A DNA stretch of 64,000 bases, taken from assembly GCA_019752535.1 (NCBI GenBank), contig JAIEMA010000003.1:1-64000 (forward strand), in the 5' to 3' direction. The stretch is from Bacteriovoracaceae bacterium. Its GTDB lineage: Bacteria > Bdellovibrionota > Bacteriovoracia > Bacteriovoracales > Bacteriovoracaceae. Made by a program: the position numbers and the translations under genes. Shown in pieces: positions 34,295 through 43,095 of the stretch. The notes beneath the pieces are model-generated. The model searched no databases. It saw only the letters and a list, made by a program, of their open reading frames with translations, and had not been told where the DNA came from. Numbering within the stretch: the first letter of the stretch is position 1; each line of letters begins with the position of its first letter.

Positions 34295-35317
34295 ATGGGT
34301 TATAAATATTCTGCGTTGTTAATTCCTAGTATTCCTTTTTTTCCAAAAGTTGTTTCAAAGGTTAATTTAGGTTCAGGTGTTTTTTTAGAACGAGGCTATC
34401 TGAAAGATTACCTAGTGGTGGGAGAGTCAGATCATTGGAAAGATTGGCTGGGTAAGCTTAATTGGGAATCATTGAACGAAGAAATGATTTTTCTAGTGGC
34501 AACTTCTGAATCTGAGACCCCAGAAATACTAGATAAAGAAAACCGTGACCTTGATAGAAAAGTCTTTCGAGCTTACGACGTAATGCTATTAGTTGCTCCT
34601 TTCTTGCCACCTACAAGTCAGCCATTTGCAATAAATGGTAGAGCGGAAGTAAGTAGCGACGAGATCAAGTTCAAGGACATAAGAAGCTATTCACGATTAA
34701 ATACTTGGAGAAAATCATTTTATAGCACTGAATGCTCTGACGAAGTGATCAAGTGGGAGCTTCAAGTCTCTAGCGATATAAATAATTTTGTATTGTGGGA
34801 AAAAGTTTTAACTAGCTTTAATTCATTGGTTCAGGATAGTAGCAAGCTTCCTTACTTGATAGAGTCCTATCGGTCTTTCAGAGAGGCATTCTATTCACAT
34901 CATTTAGAGTTCAAAATTCCAAATCTCACTAGATCGATTGAGTCTTTGATTGCCTTAGGTCGAGCAAAAAATGCTGGAGGATGGGAGAATTTTGTTTCTC
35001 GAACATTCAGCTTGATCAAAGCAATGCCTTCGGTTCCTATAATTAATGTTCAGGAAGAATTTCTTAGAAATGATTTAAAAGAACTTTACTACGTAAGAAA
35101 CGATTGTTCTCATGGGAAGTTAATTACGGACTCATTATCAAGTATGGAGCAGTATAAGGACGGTGTAACTCCAGGCCATATTGCACTTCTCGAAATGTTG
35201 GCAGAAAGCTCAGCTCGATATATTTTGAGAAGTGTTCTGCTAGGTAACGCTATAACACCTTATTGTGATTCAAGAGCGAAGCTTGAGCAGGCGTGGGAGA
35301 CTGGTAAGTTACCCTGA
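34295..35317 (+). CDS. HEPN-like (RX4H) protein
   Basis: 340 aa from ATG 34295 (GGGAG 8 nt before); ATG 34280 is an alternative. The C-terminal helical part has R-N-D-C-S-H (LYYVRNDCSHGK), the RX4H signature of HEPN ribonucleases and Apea-like proteins. The N-terminal 200 residues are unrecognised. It lies outside the integrase gene but inside the putative attachment end, a typical spot for a late-acquired cargo gene, possibly abortive defence. Confidence 0.65.
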   Translation: MGYKYSALLIPSIPFFPKVVSKVNLGSGVFLERGYLKDYLVVGESDHWKDWLGKLNWESLNEEMIFLVATSESETPEILDKENRDLDRKVFRAYDVMLLVAPFLPPTSQPFAINGRAEVSSDEIKFKDIRSYSRLNTWRKSFYSTECSDEVIKWELQVSSDINNFVLWEKVLTSFNSLVQDSSKLPYLIESYRSFREAFYSHHLEFKIPNLTRSIESLIALGRAKNAGGWENFVSRTFSLIKAMPSVPIINVQEEFLRNDLKELYYVRNDCSHGKLITDSLSSMEQYKDGVTPGHIALLEMLAESSARYILRSVLLGNAITPYCDSRAKLEQAWETGKLP

Positions 35318-35379
35318 TTTTGCTTTGTAGTTGTTTGTAGTTGACGACTGTATTTACGCTTTTAAAATTCATTACTTAC

Positions 35380-35401
35380 AATCCGCTCACCACCTCCACC
35401 A
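35380..35401 (+). other. Possible attachment end: tRNA/tmRNA 3'-end-like sequence
   Basis: The segment ends in CACCTCCACCA, as tmRNA and some tRNA genes do, and directly abuts a strong terminator. An intact T-arm is not seen, so only the acceptor end could derive from the target gene. If correct, the complete RNA gene lies left of this window and all of 1-35.4 kb is inserted DNA. Confidence 0.35.
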
Positions 35402-35437
35402 AATAATAAAGCCACCCTCGCGGTGGCTTTATTATTT
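35401..35437. terminator. Strong bidirectional terminator
   Basis: Perfect 16-bp arms (35401-35416 and 35422-35437) around the loop CTCGC, with A-rich left and T-rich right ends. It separates the accessory DNA from the host genes. Confidence 0.85.
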
Positions 35438-35530
35438 TAGCGCTGAAGCTGGAAGCGACATTCCCGTTTAATCTAAATTTAATCTGTAGTTCCAAATTTA
35501 TTGAGTCTCCATGTTAAACTTAAGATTCAT

Positions 35531-35755
35531 ATGAATCGAAAATTTGTTTTGAGAAAATTAGTTAGGGAAAGTTATCGACTAAGGCGATGGGCACTTAATA
35601 ACACATCTGAGCTTTTGATTTTGTTCGCTGTAGTGTGTTTTGTTTTATTCAAATACAAGAATAATATAGAGAATTGGTATTTTAAAGAAGATCGTCAAAA
35701 AGATTTTTATTATCGCTATTACGATTATGTTCCTCCCAAGAGCCTTGATATGTAG
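35531..35755 (+). CDS. Small single-pass membrane protein
   Basis: 74 aa from ATG 35531. Basic N-terminus, one membrane helix (ELLILFAVVCFVLFKY) and a Tyr-rich tail (DFYYRYYDYVPP). No RBS of note and no family recognised. Confidence 0.45.
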   Translation: MNRKFVLRKLVRESYRLRRWALNNTSELLILFAVVCFVLFKYKNNIENWYFKEDRQKDFYYRYYDYVPPKSLDM

Positions 35756-35913
35756 AATCTTTTACAAAAAGTCACCAACGGACTTATCTTTAATAAGTGC
35801 TTATTTGAAGTGCTTTAAACTCGAGAAATAGATGATTTTGGATTTTTTTATAAATAACATCGTCTTCATCGCAACGAGCGCTGATGGGGACATTGACTCT
35901 CAAGGGAGATTGT

Positions 35914-36366
35914 ATGAATGAGAGCATTGATTTTTTAAGTGCCGTTTTGCTGGTCTCAAAGGATCCAAAAAGACTCGCTGCTTTTTATCGTGATGTGGTC
36001 GGACTTCCTCTAGAAGATGAAGAGCACGGTGACACTGAAAAACACTACGGATGCGAGTTGGGCGATCTTCATTTCGCTATTCACCCCCTCACAAACTTCG
36101 AGGGAGCGGGGTCTGGTGTTGGATCTGTAAAACTAGCTTTCACTGTTTTTGATATGAATGGGTTTGTAAAAAAGATTGAATCTAAAGGAATTAAACTCGC
36201 ATACCCGCCTAAAGATACAGGCTTCGCATTAATGACTGCGCTTAGTGATCCGGACGGCAACTACATCGAATTTACACAACTGTCTGATCGTTGGTTTAAG
36301 TACCTCGAAAGTCGAAAACAAAAAGGCTATGATGTCGTCTCACGCTGGCAGAAATCTAAGAACTAA
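35914..36366 (+). CDS. VOC-family (glyoxalase-like) protein
   Basis: 150 aa from ATG 35914 (RBS AAGGGAG). Two beta-alpha-beta-beta-beta halves: AVLLVSKDPKRLAAFYRDVVGLPL and VFDMNGFVKKIESKGIKLAYPPKD, ending in SDPDGNYIEFTQ. Metal-binding positions are plausible (H in DLHFAIHP, E in YIEF). Substrate unknown. Monocistronic. Confidence 0.85.
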   Translation: MNESIDFLSAVLLVSKDPKRLAAFYRDVVGLPLEDEEHGDTEKHYGCELGDLHFAIHPLTNFEGAGSGVGSVKLAFTVFDMNGFVKKIESKGIKLAYPPKDTGFALMTALSDPDGNYIEFTQLSDRWFKYLESRKQKGYDVVSRWQKSKN

Positions 36367-36435
36367 TTTTAATGAAATCCGGATGAAGTTGGTCAACTGT
36401 TAAGAGTTTTTGCCAAATATCCCGATAAAACTGTG

Positions 36436-37749
36436 ATGAATATTCGCCTTATTTTGATCTTCTCATTTCTGATTCTGGCTGAAGCTCACGCAAGCGAAAC
36501 CATTGCGCAGATCTGCGGGCTTCATCAACCAGCACGCACGTTCAGCTCTGCAGGAGAGGCCCGTGGGGCCATCTGTGATGTGCTCAATACCTCATTAAGC
36601 CCCGAGACACAGAAGCTTGCCGGAGAATCGTTTGCAATTCTCACGAAGCTTCAGTCTGAGGGTGAATCCTTTCAGTCGGGAGAGTACTTTCAATCACTAG
36701 ATCGTCTGGCGCAGACAGTGAATTCGTCTCTGGTGACCCCGCAGGCAGATGCAGGGCTTGGAGGATTCATCGCGAAGTATCAATCTCCAATGAGACGAAA
36801 AAATCAATCGGCCTACTTGGAAGACATCAAGGCGATAATGGCGACCTCTGCCATCGGACGTCAGGCACTGGATTGTTTCAGTCAAAACAGTGCGCCTTTC
36901 AAGTCGAGCGAAGTTCGCTTTGCCACTCCAGAGCAAATGAACATTCTCGGAACCTTCTCTGTGGAGAAGACGGAAGATGGAAGCTTCAAGAAGGTTCTCC
37001 AGTTTAATCTTGAATCCTCATCGCCCGATCGGGCGCTCTCGCTGGTGGCGCATGAGATGATGCACGCGTGTGACGCCGGGAACTTCGCGCATCAGGAAAA
37101 TGAATTCGAAGCTTCTCAATTGGCTCTTGAACAGAGAGCCAATGAGAAAACTGAAGCCGTGGCGAAGATTCTGGCCAGCATCTCCGCTAATCCGAATCTT
37201 TCAAAGAAAGAGAAAGCGCGCAGAAGTGAGCTGGTTGAAAACTATGAGTTTAACATCACCACGAAAGAAGAACTCGAAGGAGTCATTCCTGCTGAAGACG
37301 TCGCCGTGCTCGATCACGTAATCGCGAAAATGCGAGAAGCCGCGCGATCAGCCGATCAGGTGAGGCGCATCGCTGATCAGAACAATGCGATCTCGGAGCT
37401 TAAGGTCTATAAGCTCGTGAACGTTGATTTCTTTAAAGAGCTAGCAAAACAATCGCCCGCTTATTTCTGCAACAGCCTCACTCCATCTGCTTTTCAAGGG
37501 GGCATTGTCTCAACGGGAGAGAGCCGTGCTTTCTTAGAAGACTCGATCAACAATCAAACATTCATCAATACTCTCATCGCGCAATATGCAAAGTCGGGTA
37601 TGTTCGATCCTTACAGCTTCTATGAACCGAAGTATGATGAAAGTGGTAGCTCCGTTATGGAATTTTCACTGGAAGAAATCATGAAGCGCAAACCGGATGC
37701 GCGCTTCGAGAAAGCGATCAGAGAGACCTACGGGATGTTTTCAAAATAA
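36436..37749 (+). CDS. Secreted HExxH metalloprotease-like protein
   Basis: 437 aa from ATG 36436 (GTG three bases before is also possible). Signal peptide MNIRLILIFSFLILAEAHAS. Zinc motif H206-E-M-M-H210 in LVAHEMMHACD. The rest is helical and charged with no known family recognised. Probably periplasmic or exported; a peptidase role fits a predatory lifestyle but is unproven. Confidence 0.65.
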   Translation: MNIRLILIFSFLILAEAHASETIAQICGLHQPARTFSSAGEARGAICDVLNTSLSPETQKLAGESFAILTKLQSEGESFQSGEYFQSLDRLAQTVNSSLVTPQADAGLGGFIAKYQSPMRRKNQSAYLEDIKAIMATSAIGRQALDCFSQNSAPFKSSEVRFATPEQMNILGTFSVEKTEDGSFKKVLQFNLESSSPDRALSLVAHEMMHACDAGNFAHQENEFEASQLALEQRANEKTEAVAKILASISANPNLSKKEKARRSELVENYEFNITTKEELEGVIPAEDVAVLDHVIAKMREAARSADQVRRIADQNNAISELKVYKLVNVDFFKELAKQSPAYFCNSLTPSAFQGGIVSTGESRAFLEDSINNQTFINTLIAQYAKSGMFDPYSFYEPKYDESGSSVMEFSLEEIMKRKPDARFEKAIRETYGMFSK

Positions 37750-37778
37750 AGCGCAGCAGGCGAAAAGCTCAGAATCTG

Positions 37779-38678
37779 CTAATTTATAAGCGTCGGTATC
37801 ATCTCAAAAGCTTGCTTCAAAAATTCACTGAGCCTTGGCGGCAGATGTTTCTGTGGGGGATAAACCAAGTGAACGGGCTTTGAGCTCGAACTCCACTCCG
37901 GCAGAACGCGCACCACTTCTCCTCTCGCCAGCTCATCTTTAATCAGGAAGGCCGGAAAAAAAGCAATGCCATTCCCCAGCATGAGAAGAGATTTGAGTGC
38001 TGAGAGATTATTAAGCTCAACGCGATGAGGGATAGAGATTTTGGTTGGGCCACTCTTGCTCTCAAGCTTCCATTCCACAGATCCAAAATCACTGCGCCCT
38101 GGATTGAAGGCGAGGCAGGAGTGCTGGCGCAAATCGCGGGGATGTTTGGGGCGAGCATTTTTTTTCAGATACTCAGGAGTCGCAAAGAGAGCGTATTGAA
38201 TGACTCCAACCTTTCTCGCGACAAGTGTTGAGTCTTGAAGCTTTCCAATCCGAAGGGCGACATCAAAGTTGTGACTAATAAGATCTGTGACGTTGTCAGA
38301 GAGTTCAAGCTTCACTTGGACATTTTGAAATTTTGAGAGGTAGCGAGAGATCACAGGAGGCAGAACTTTACTCCCAAGCTCCACGGGTGCTGTCATGCGA
38401 ATGAGACCCTGAGGGGCGAGCTGAGTGGAGAGAACTTCGCGCTCGGCATTTTGAATCTCTTGCAGGCTAAGATTGCACTTCTCAAAATAAGCCTCTCCCG
38501 CGGCTGTGACTTTGAGCTGACGTGTCGTGCGCTGAATAAGTGTGGTGGCAAGTCTTCGCTCGAGTGAGGAGACTTTGCTACTCACTGTTGAGTTCGGCAT
38601 TCCAAGCTTTTTAGCCGCTTTACTGAAGCTTCCTTCTTTAACGACCTGAATGAAGACGGAGATTTCGTTTAGATCCAT
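37779..38678 (-). CDS. LysR-family regulator
   Basis: 299 aa from ATG 38678. N-terminal HTH (GSFSKAAKKLGMPNSTVSSKVSSLERRL) and a LysR substrate-binding domain of the CrgA/DsdC-like group. Divergent from a metallo-beta-lactamase-fold gene, which it probably controls. The spacer contains TGAAAT-ATA-ATTTCA (38700-38714), a T-N11-A LysR box. Confidence 0.9.
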   Translation of the reverse strand: MDLNEISVFIQVVKEGSFSKAAKKLGMPNSTVSSKVSSLERRLATTLIQRTTRQLKVTAAGEAYFEKCNLSLQEIQNAEREVLSTQLAPQGLIRMTAPVELGSKVLPPVISRYLSKFQNVQVKLELSDNVTDLISHNFDVALRIGKLQDSTLVARKVGVIQYALFATPEYLKKNARPKHPRDLRQHSCLAFNPGRSDFGSVEWKLESKSGPTKISIPHRVELNNLSALKSLLMLGNGIAFFPAFLIKDELARGEVVRVLPEWSSSSKPVHLVYPPQKHLPPRLSEFLKQAFEMIPTLIN

Positions 38679-38699
38679 AAAATGGATTATACAATACAA

Positions 38700-38714
38700 T
38701 GAAATATAATTTCA
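38700..38714. promoter_or_regulatory. LysR-type operator
   Basis: TGAAATATAATTTCA, a perfect inverted repeat with T-N11-A spacing, between the LysR gene and the divergent hydrolase gene. Confidence 0.6.
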
Positions 38715-38776
38715 AATAATACATGCTAATAAATAATCAAAAGTGGCGCTAGACTTTATCAAAAATGGAGTCTTTT

Positions 38777-39733
38777 ATGCTTAAACTCACTATTGCCCTC
38801 ATGTTTTCAAGCCTCATCTCTTATGCCGGCGAACCGGTCTGGGACGCGAATAAGGTTCAACTTCAGGGAGAAAAACTCGCTGAAGGTGTGTTTGCCCTCT
38901 ATCCGACTCACTCCGAGGAGCTGAATGCCAAGGGGGGCGCAGCGGCGACCACTGGTGGATTGATTGTCGGGACTAAAGGCGTGCTGATGATTGAGACGAT
39001 GATCAATGAGCGCTTGCATCGTCAGGCCCAAGCCTTAAATAAAAAACTCACGGGAAAAGAGATTATTTTTGCCGTCAACACCAGCGCCCATGGCGATCAT
39101 TCGTTTGGGAATATGTATCTTCCGAAGAGCACGCGAATCATTCAACATGTGAACACGCACAACTACCTTGCGACTCATCTAGAAGACGATAAGGCGTTTA
39201 TGCTGAAATACTTCGGAACTGGCCGTGGCATTGAAGGCATTAAGCCTCGAGTGGCGGATATTTTAGTCACTCCTATGTCACGTCTCTCACTTGATCTGGG
39301 TGGAAAGACGGTTGAGATCATTGATTTTGGTTTTGCGCAAACGGGCGGTGATCTTTTTGTCTGGCAGCCAGACTCAAAAGTCATGTGGGCCGGTAATCCT
39401 ATTATCGCTTCAAGACCTTCTCTTCCTTGGCTCTTAGATGGTCATCTGGTGGCCACACTTGAAACACTCACTCGAGTGTATGAGTTTCTGCCGGCCGATG
39501 CACGGGTGATCCCAGGGCATGGGAAGGCGATTGGTCGCGAAGAGCTCAAGTGGCACATTGATTATCTTGCGGCAGTAAAGATGAATGTTCAAAAAGCGAT
39601 AGATAAGGGGTTGAGTCTTGAAGAGACCGTGAAGTCGGTCGCTATGCCGGAGTACAAGGGCTATGTGATTTTTGATTGGGTCCACTCGGGCTTAAACGTG
39701 CCAGCGGCTTATAAAGATTTGATGAAGAAATGA
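38777..39733 (+). CDS. Metallo-beta-lactamase-fold hydrolase, exported
   Basis: 318 aa from ATG 38777 (GGAG 6 nt before); another ATG lies 12 bases upstream. Signal peptide MLKLTIALMFSSLISYAG. The MBL metal motif appears as HGDH in NTSAHGDHSFGN, then VIPGHGKAIG. The family is broad (hydrolases of esters, thioesters and lactones). Substrate not predictable. Confidence 0.85.
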   Translation: MLKLTIALMFSSLISYAGEPVWDANKVQLQGEKLAEGVFALYPTHSEELNAKGGAAATTGGLIVGTKGVLMIETMINERLHRQAQALNKKLTGKEIIFAVNTSAHGDHSFGNMYLPKSTRIIQHVNTHNYLATHLEDDKAFMLKYFGTGRGIEGIKPRVADILVTPMSRLSLDLGGKTVEIIDFGFAQTGGDLFVWQPDSKVMWAGNPIIASRPSLPWLLDGHLVATLETLTRVYEFLPADARVIPGHGKAIGREELKWHIDYLAAVKMNVQKAIDKGLSLEETVKSVAMPEYKGYVIFDWVHSGLNVPAAYKDLMKK

Positions 39734-39754
39734 GAGGCGAGAATAGCTCCTCTC

Positions 39755-40054
39755 TCATTTTCGATGACCCAGCCACTTGCCCAATAAGAGGGCAAGAGTG
39801 CTAGAAGCAATGATTGTTATTCCTAAAAGATGCGAGCCATTTTTATCACGAAACTGTACCAGCAAGAGATAGAGTGGTGCAGAACCAAGCAGCATGTAAA
39901 AGCTTTGGCTTTTTTTGTTTTTAGTGACGTAGTAACTCACCAGAAAAAAGGCTAATGCGACCGTACTTTGAATCCACTGATTCACTCCGGTCCAAAGGAT
40001 ACCTAAATTTAAAAAAGAGAGTAGAGCACCGGTAAAGACTAATATCATTTTCAT
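39755..40054 (-). CDS. Small four-helix membrane protein
   Basis: 99 aa from ATG 40054, picked because it starts at the first membrane helix (MKMILVFTGALLSFLNLGILW). About four hydrophobic segments, ending LALLLGKWLGHRK. Earlier in-frame ATGs exist and no clear RBS decides. No family recognised. It lies behind the YhcG-type nuclease gene in the same direction. Confidence 0.6.
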   Translation of the reverse strand: MKMILVFTGALLSFLNLGILWTGVNQWIQSTVALAFFLVSYYVTKNKKSQSFYMLLGSAPLYLLLVQFRDKNGSHLLGITIIASSTLALLLGKWLGHRK

Positions 40055-40123
40055 GAGTTTAGTATAATGTAGAGTTTTAATTTTAACCATCTTCACCATC
40101 GCCCAAAAGGCGAGTGTCACCTT

Positions 40124-41137
40124 TTAGAGCTTAAAGAGTGTTTCCATTTGCTCCAGTGTCGGAAGTTCCTTTTTGAGCTCTTCTGGCAGCTCAGTCATAA
40201 GGCTATAGGTAGCAACCGCCATGGGGTGCTTAACGGTCTTGAGAGCGTATTCCACAATGGTGCGCTTTTTTGACTTACAGAGAATGATGCCGATCGAAGG
40301 CCTCTCATCAGGAAGCTTGATCTCTTCATCGAGTGCCGAGAGATAGAACTGCATCTTACCGGCGTACTCCGGTTTGAAATCGCCGAGCTTCAGTTCAATC
40401 GCCACTAGTGCGCGAAGGCGGCGATGAAAGAGCAGAATATCGATGAAGAAGTCGTCTCCGTCGACGGTCAGTTTGAATTGATTACCGACAAAACTAAAAA
40501 CTCCACCTATCTCACAGAGAAAGGCATTGATTTTTTTGAGCAGAGCAAGTTCCAGCTCACGTTCAGAAAAATCCTCGCGAAGAGCGAGGAAGTCGAAGAC
40601 GTATTCATCTTTGAGAGCTGAACCTAGCTCTTTTAAGACGGGAGCAGGGAAGTTGTGTTGAGTCAGGCCAGATCGCTCAAAGAGTTTGAGTTCAATTTGA
40701 TGTTCAAGCACACGCACGGACCAACCGAGCTCCACTGTTTTTTGGGCGTAGAAGTTGAGGTGGGTGGGTAAGTCATTGAATTTGTCCAAAAGTAACGAAA
40801 TATGAGTCCAGCTCAATTTTCCCATCAGTGATGGGAAAATTAGATTTTCTTCTCCAATTCGATAGAATTTGATCATTCGGTAAAGATTCGACTTCGAAAA
40901 ACCCATTGCTCCCTGAAACTCTGCCCGCAAGTCTTTAGCGAGTTTTCCGATCACGGCTGAACCCCAGTTTTGCTCTTTAATCCGCTGATCCAGACTTTTA
41001 CCGATAGACCAATAGAGTTGCACCAGTTCATGGTTCACCCTTTGAAGCGAGCGCGCTTGCGCGGCCCGAGCTTCGGTTTTGATTTGTTGAAGGAGATGAA
41101 GATAGTTCGAGTCATGAGAGAGTTTGTTTTTTTTCAT
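40124..41137 (-). CDS. YhcG/DUF1016-family PD-(D/E)XK nuclease
   Basis: 337 aa from ATG 41137 (MKKNKLSHDSNYLHLLQQI). N-terminal DUF1016 helical part (HELVQLYWSIGKSLDQRI, GFSKSNLYRMIKFY) and a C-terminal nuclease domain (FFIDILLFHRRLRALVAIELKLGDFKPEYAGKMQFYLSAL). Related proteins are linked to mobile DNA and restriction loci. The coding DNA carries a 27-bp perfect palindrome at 40815-40841. Confidence 0.9.
   Translation of the reverse strand: MKKNKLSHDSNYLHLLQQIKTEARAAQARSLQRVNHELVQLYWSIGKSLDQRIKEQNWGSAVIGKLAKDLRAEFQGAMGFSKSNLYRMIKFYRIGEENLIFPSLMGKLSWTHISLLLDKFNDLPTHLNFYAQKTVELGWSVRVLEHQIELKLFERSGLTQHNFPAPVLKELGSALKDEYVFDFLALREDFSERELELALLKKINAFLCEIGGVFSFVGNQFKLTVDGDDFFIDILLFHRRLRALVAIELKLGDFKPEYAGKMQFYLSALDEEIKLPDERPSIGIILCKSKKRTIVEYALKTVKHPMAVATYSLMTELPEELKKELPTLEQMETLFKL
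40815..40841. repeat. Perfect 27-bp coding palindrome in the YhcG-type gene
   Basis: 13-bp arms AATTTTCCCATCA and TGATGGGAAAATT around one G. It encodes FPSLMGKL on the minus strand, between the helical domain and the LSWTH motif. Confidence 0.75.
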
Positions 41138-41284
41138 ATGCGCGGGTATGCAAAAACACGACAGAGAGTAAAATGGGCAAGCCCTCAATTTATGAGGAGT
41201 GAAATTGAGAGGAGAGGAAATTTTCCCGACAGTGTCTAGAAAATTGGAAGCCAAAACCCCGCCATATTCTGCTAAAATCTCAAT

Positions 41285-42388
41285 ATGAAGCGAAGAAATT
41301 TTTTAAGCCTCCTCCTCTTGTATCCCGCCACAGCCTTGGCTACAGGATTCTTTGACTTCTTTAAATTCTTTAAAAAGCCGAGTTCTTCAATGATCACTCA
41401 AATGTCTCCTATCGATTTACACTGGCCCACGCAGGAGCCGTTTCTCTTCTGCGCGCATCATCTCGACCGATACCCCGCGGGCAACGCCAGTCTCGGGCTC
41501 GATGCCCATCACTTCACGGGCCGCAACATGGGCTCAGACTTTGAAGAAAAAAATGGCTTTCGCCTGTATCACGGACGCGAGATCCCAGGCTTTCCCGTTC
41601 ATCCCCACCGTGGCTTTGAAACCATCACCATCGTCCGTCGTGGCTACGCCGATCACGCCGACTCGCTTGGAGCCGCGGGCCGCTATGGTGAGGGCGATGT
41701 GCAGTGGATGACAGCGGGCTCTGGTGTGCAGCACTCGGAGATGTTTCCGCTCCTGCATCGTGATCAAGAAAACACGCTTGAGCTCTTTCAAATTTGGCTC
41801 AATCTTCCGAAAAAAAATAAAATGGTGGCACCGGATTTTAAAATGCTCTGGGCCCATAAGATTCCCAAAATCTCCAAGGATCCAAAAGTTGAAGTGACTC
41901 TCATTAGTGGTGAGTATGAGGGAGTGAAGTATTATGAGGCCCCGAAGAATAGCTGGGCATCAGAGGCAGGGAATGCGGTTACGATCCTTCTCGTGAAATT
42001 GCAGAGCGGGGGAGTTTTTAAAATGCCCAAGTCAGCGATTCAGACCAATCGCTCGCTCTATCTCTTTCAAGGTGCGGGTGTGAGCATTGATGAAAAAAAT
42101 ATCACAGGCAAGCAGGCGCTCTTTTTAGATGAATCTCAGGAGCTAGAAGTGGTGGCCCTGAATGGAGACGCAGAATTTTTATTTCTCGAAGCCAAACCCA
42201 TCGGTGAGCCCGTCGTGCAACACGGGCCCTTTGTCATGAACACCAAACAAGAGATCATGCAGACCTTTCAGGATTATCAGGCTACGCATTTTGGCGGATG
42301 GAAGTGGGAGCGTGAGGATATGATTCACGGAGCGAAAATTGAAAAATTTGCGAAATACCCTGATGGAAGGATTGAGAGGCCGGGGTAG
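41285..42388 (+). CDS. Pirin-family protein with signal sequence
   Basis: 367 aa. Pirin cupin: HPHRGFETITIVRRGYADHADSLG and MTAGSGVQHSEMFP give the metal-binding His/Glu set. The C-terminal cupin half ends GPFVMNTKQEIMQTFQDYQ. The N-terminus MKRRNFLSLLLLYPATALA looks like a twin-arginine or Sec signal, which is unusual because pirins are normally cytoplasmic. Role may be quercetinase-like or unknown. Confidence 0.9.
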   Translation: MKRRNFLSLLLLYPATALATGFFDFFKFFKKPSSSMITQMSPIDLHWPTQEPFLFCAHHLDRYPAGNASLGLDAHHFTGRNMGSDFEEKNGFRLYHGREIPGFPVHPHRGFETITIVRRGYADHADSLGAAGRYGEGDVQWMTAGSGVQHSEMFPLLHRDQENTLELFQIWLNLPKKNKMVAPDFKMLWAHKIPKISKDPKVEVTLISGEYEGVKYYEAPKNSWASEAGNAVTILLVKLQSGGVFKMPKSAIQTNRSLYLFQGAGVSIDEKNITGKQALFLDESQELEVVALNGDAEFLFLEAKPIGEPVVQHGPFVMNTKQEIMQTFQDYQATHFGGWKWEREDMIHGAKIEKFAKYPDGRIERPG

Positions 42389-42855
42389 ATAAAAGTGGGT
42401 TGGAAACTGATTAAATTTTAGAATGCAGACCGTAAAAATAGAGTAGGCATAATCTCTATGCATTTACTGGCGAGGGTCGGGGCCATCGGTGGATTTCATG
42501 GATGAGACGTATATGAACGATCACTTGAGTTTAAAACGAAGGCCAGAAGACTCAAGCGGAAGGCTGCAGACGGCGAGATGAGAACGTCACCATAAATAAC
42601 TCGGCCATACTTCAATGGTGTTAACTCGAAACAGAGACGTAACGCTGGCAAGTTGTTGTTTAATTTCCTATCTGCCCTGGCTATTTGTAGCGAGATAGAC
42701 TTTAGCGCTCATAACCCGAAGGTCGTATTAGTAAAGGATATTTTTCCGTTGCAAAGACATTTTGAGGATACATAATAATACAGACGAATGCTGATACTAA
42801 AGTGTGTAGAAAGATCTTTTTGTATTTCATGTAATTCAAGAAATTACCTTTTTCA
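42389..42855. other. 467-bp gap with tRNA-fMet-like fragment
   Basis: No convincing gene. A 30-codon frame beginning near 42490 (FMDETYMNDHL...) is unsupported. GCTCATAACCCGAAGGTCGT at 42707-42726 matches the anticodon-loop and variable part of initiator tRNA, but both flanks depart from tRNA sequence. It may be a recombination scar. Confidence 0.5.
42707..42726 (+). other. Initiator-tRNA fragment, possible att scar
   Basis: 20 bases identical, from memory of the E. coli initiator-tRNA sequence, to the segment from the anticodon loop (CAT) to the variable loop. No D-arm, T-arm or acceptor stem can be formed. It marks the left side of the accessory island at 42.8-50.9 kb. Confidence 0.45.
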
Positions 42856-43083
42856 CTACTTATTAGCAGCTGCCTTTGCACTACTCTTAATATGTTTTTT
42901 GTTTCCATTTACACTAGCAGGTACTCTCGTTTTCACCTTCGACTGCTTCGTTACATCATCACTTTTATGACAATGATAACCACCGTTTTTTCTATCATGG
43001 TGACATCCATTTGAATCTGTCCCACCTGAATGTGCAATGGCCGAGAGAGAAATTAACAAAGTTAGGGGCGTGAGAAGTTTCAT
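42856..43083 (-). CDS. Small exported His/Cys-motif protein
   Basis: 75 aa. Signal peptide MKLLTPLTLLISLSAIAHS, then the motif SGGTDSNGCHHDRKNGGYHCH, known from small exported proteins of unknown function in many bacteria (YHYH-like). The tail is Lys/Ala-rich. The His/Cys arrangement suggests metal binding. Confidence 0.7.
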   Translation of the reverse strand: MKLLTPLTLLISLSAIAHSGGTDSNGCHHDRKNGGYHCHKSDDVTKQSKVKTRVPASVNGNKKHIKSSAKAAANK

Positions 43084-43095
43084 TTTATCCTTGAG

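Noticed and set aside
42490-42600. Short ORF (MDETYMNDHL...) as a transposase remnant
   Set aside because: No family match that I can support and no terminal repeats.
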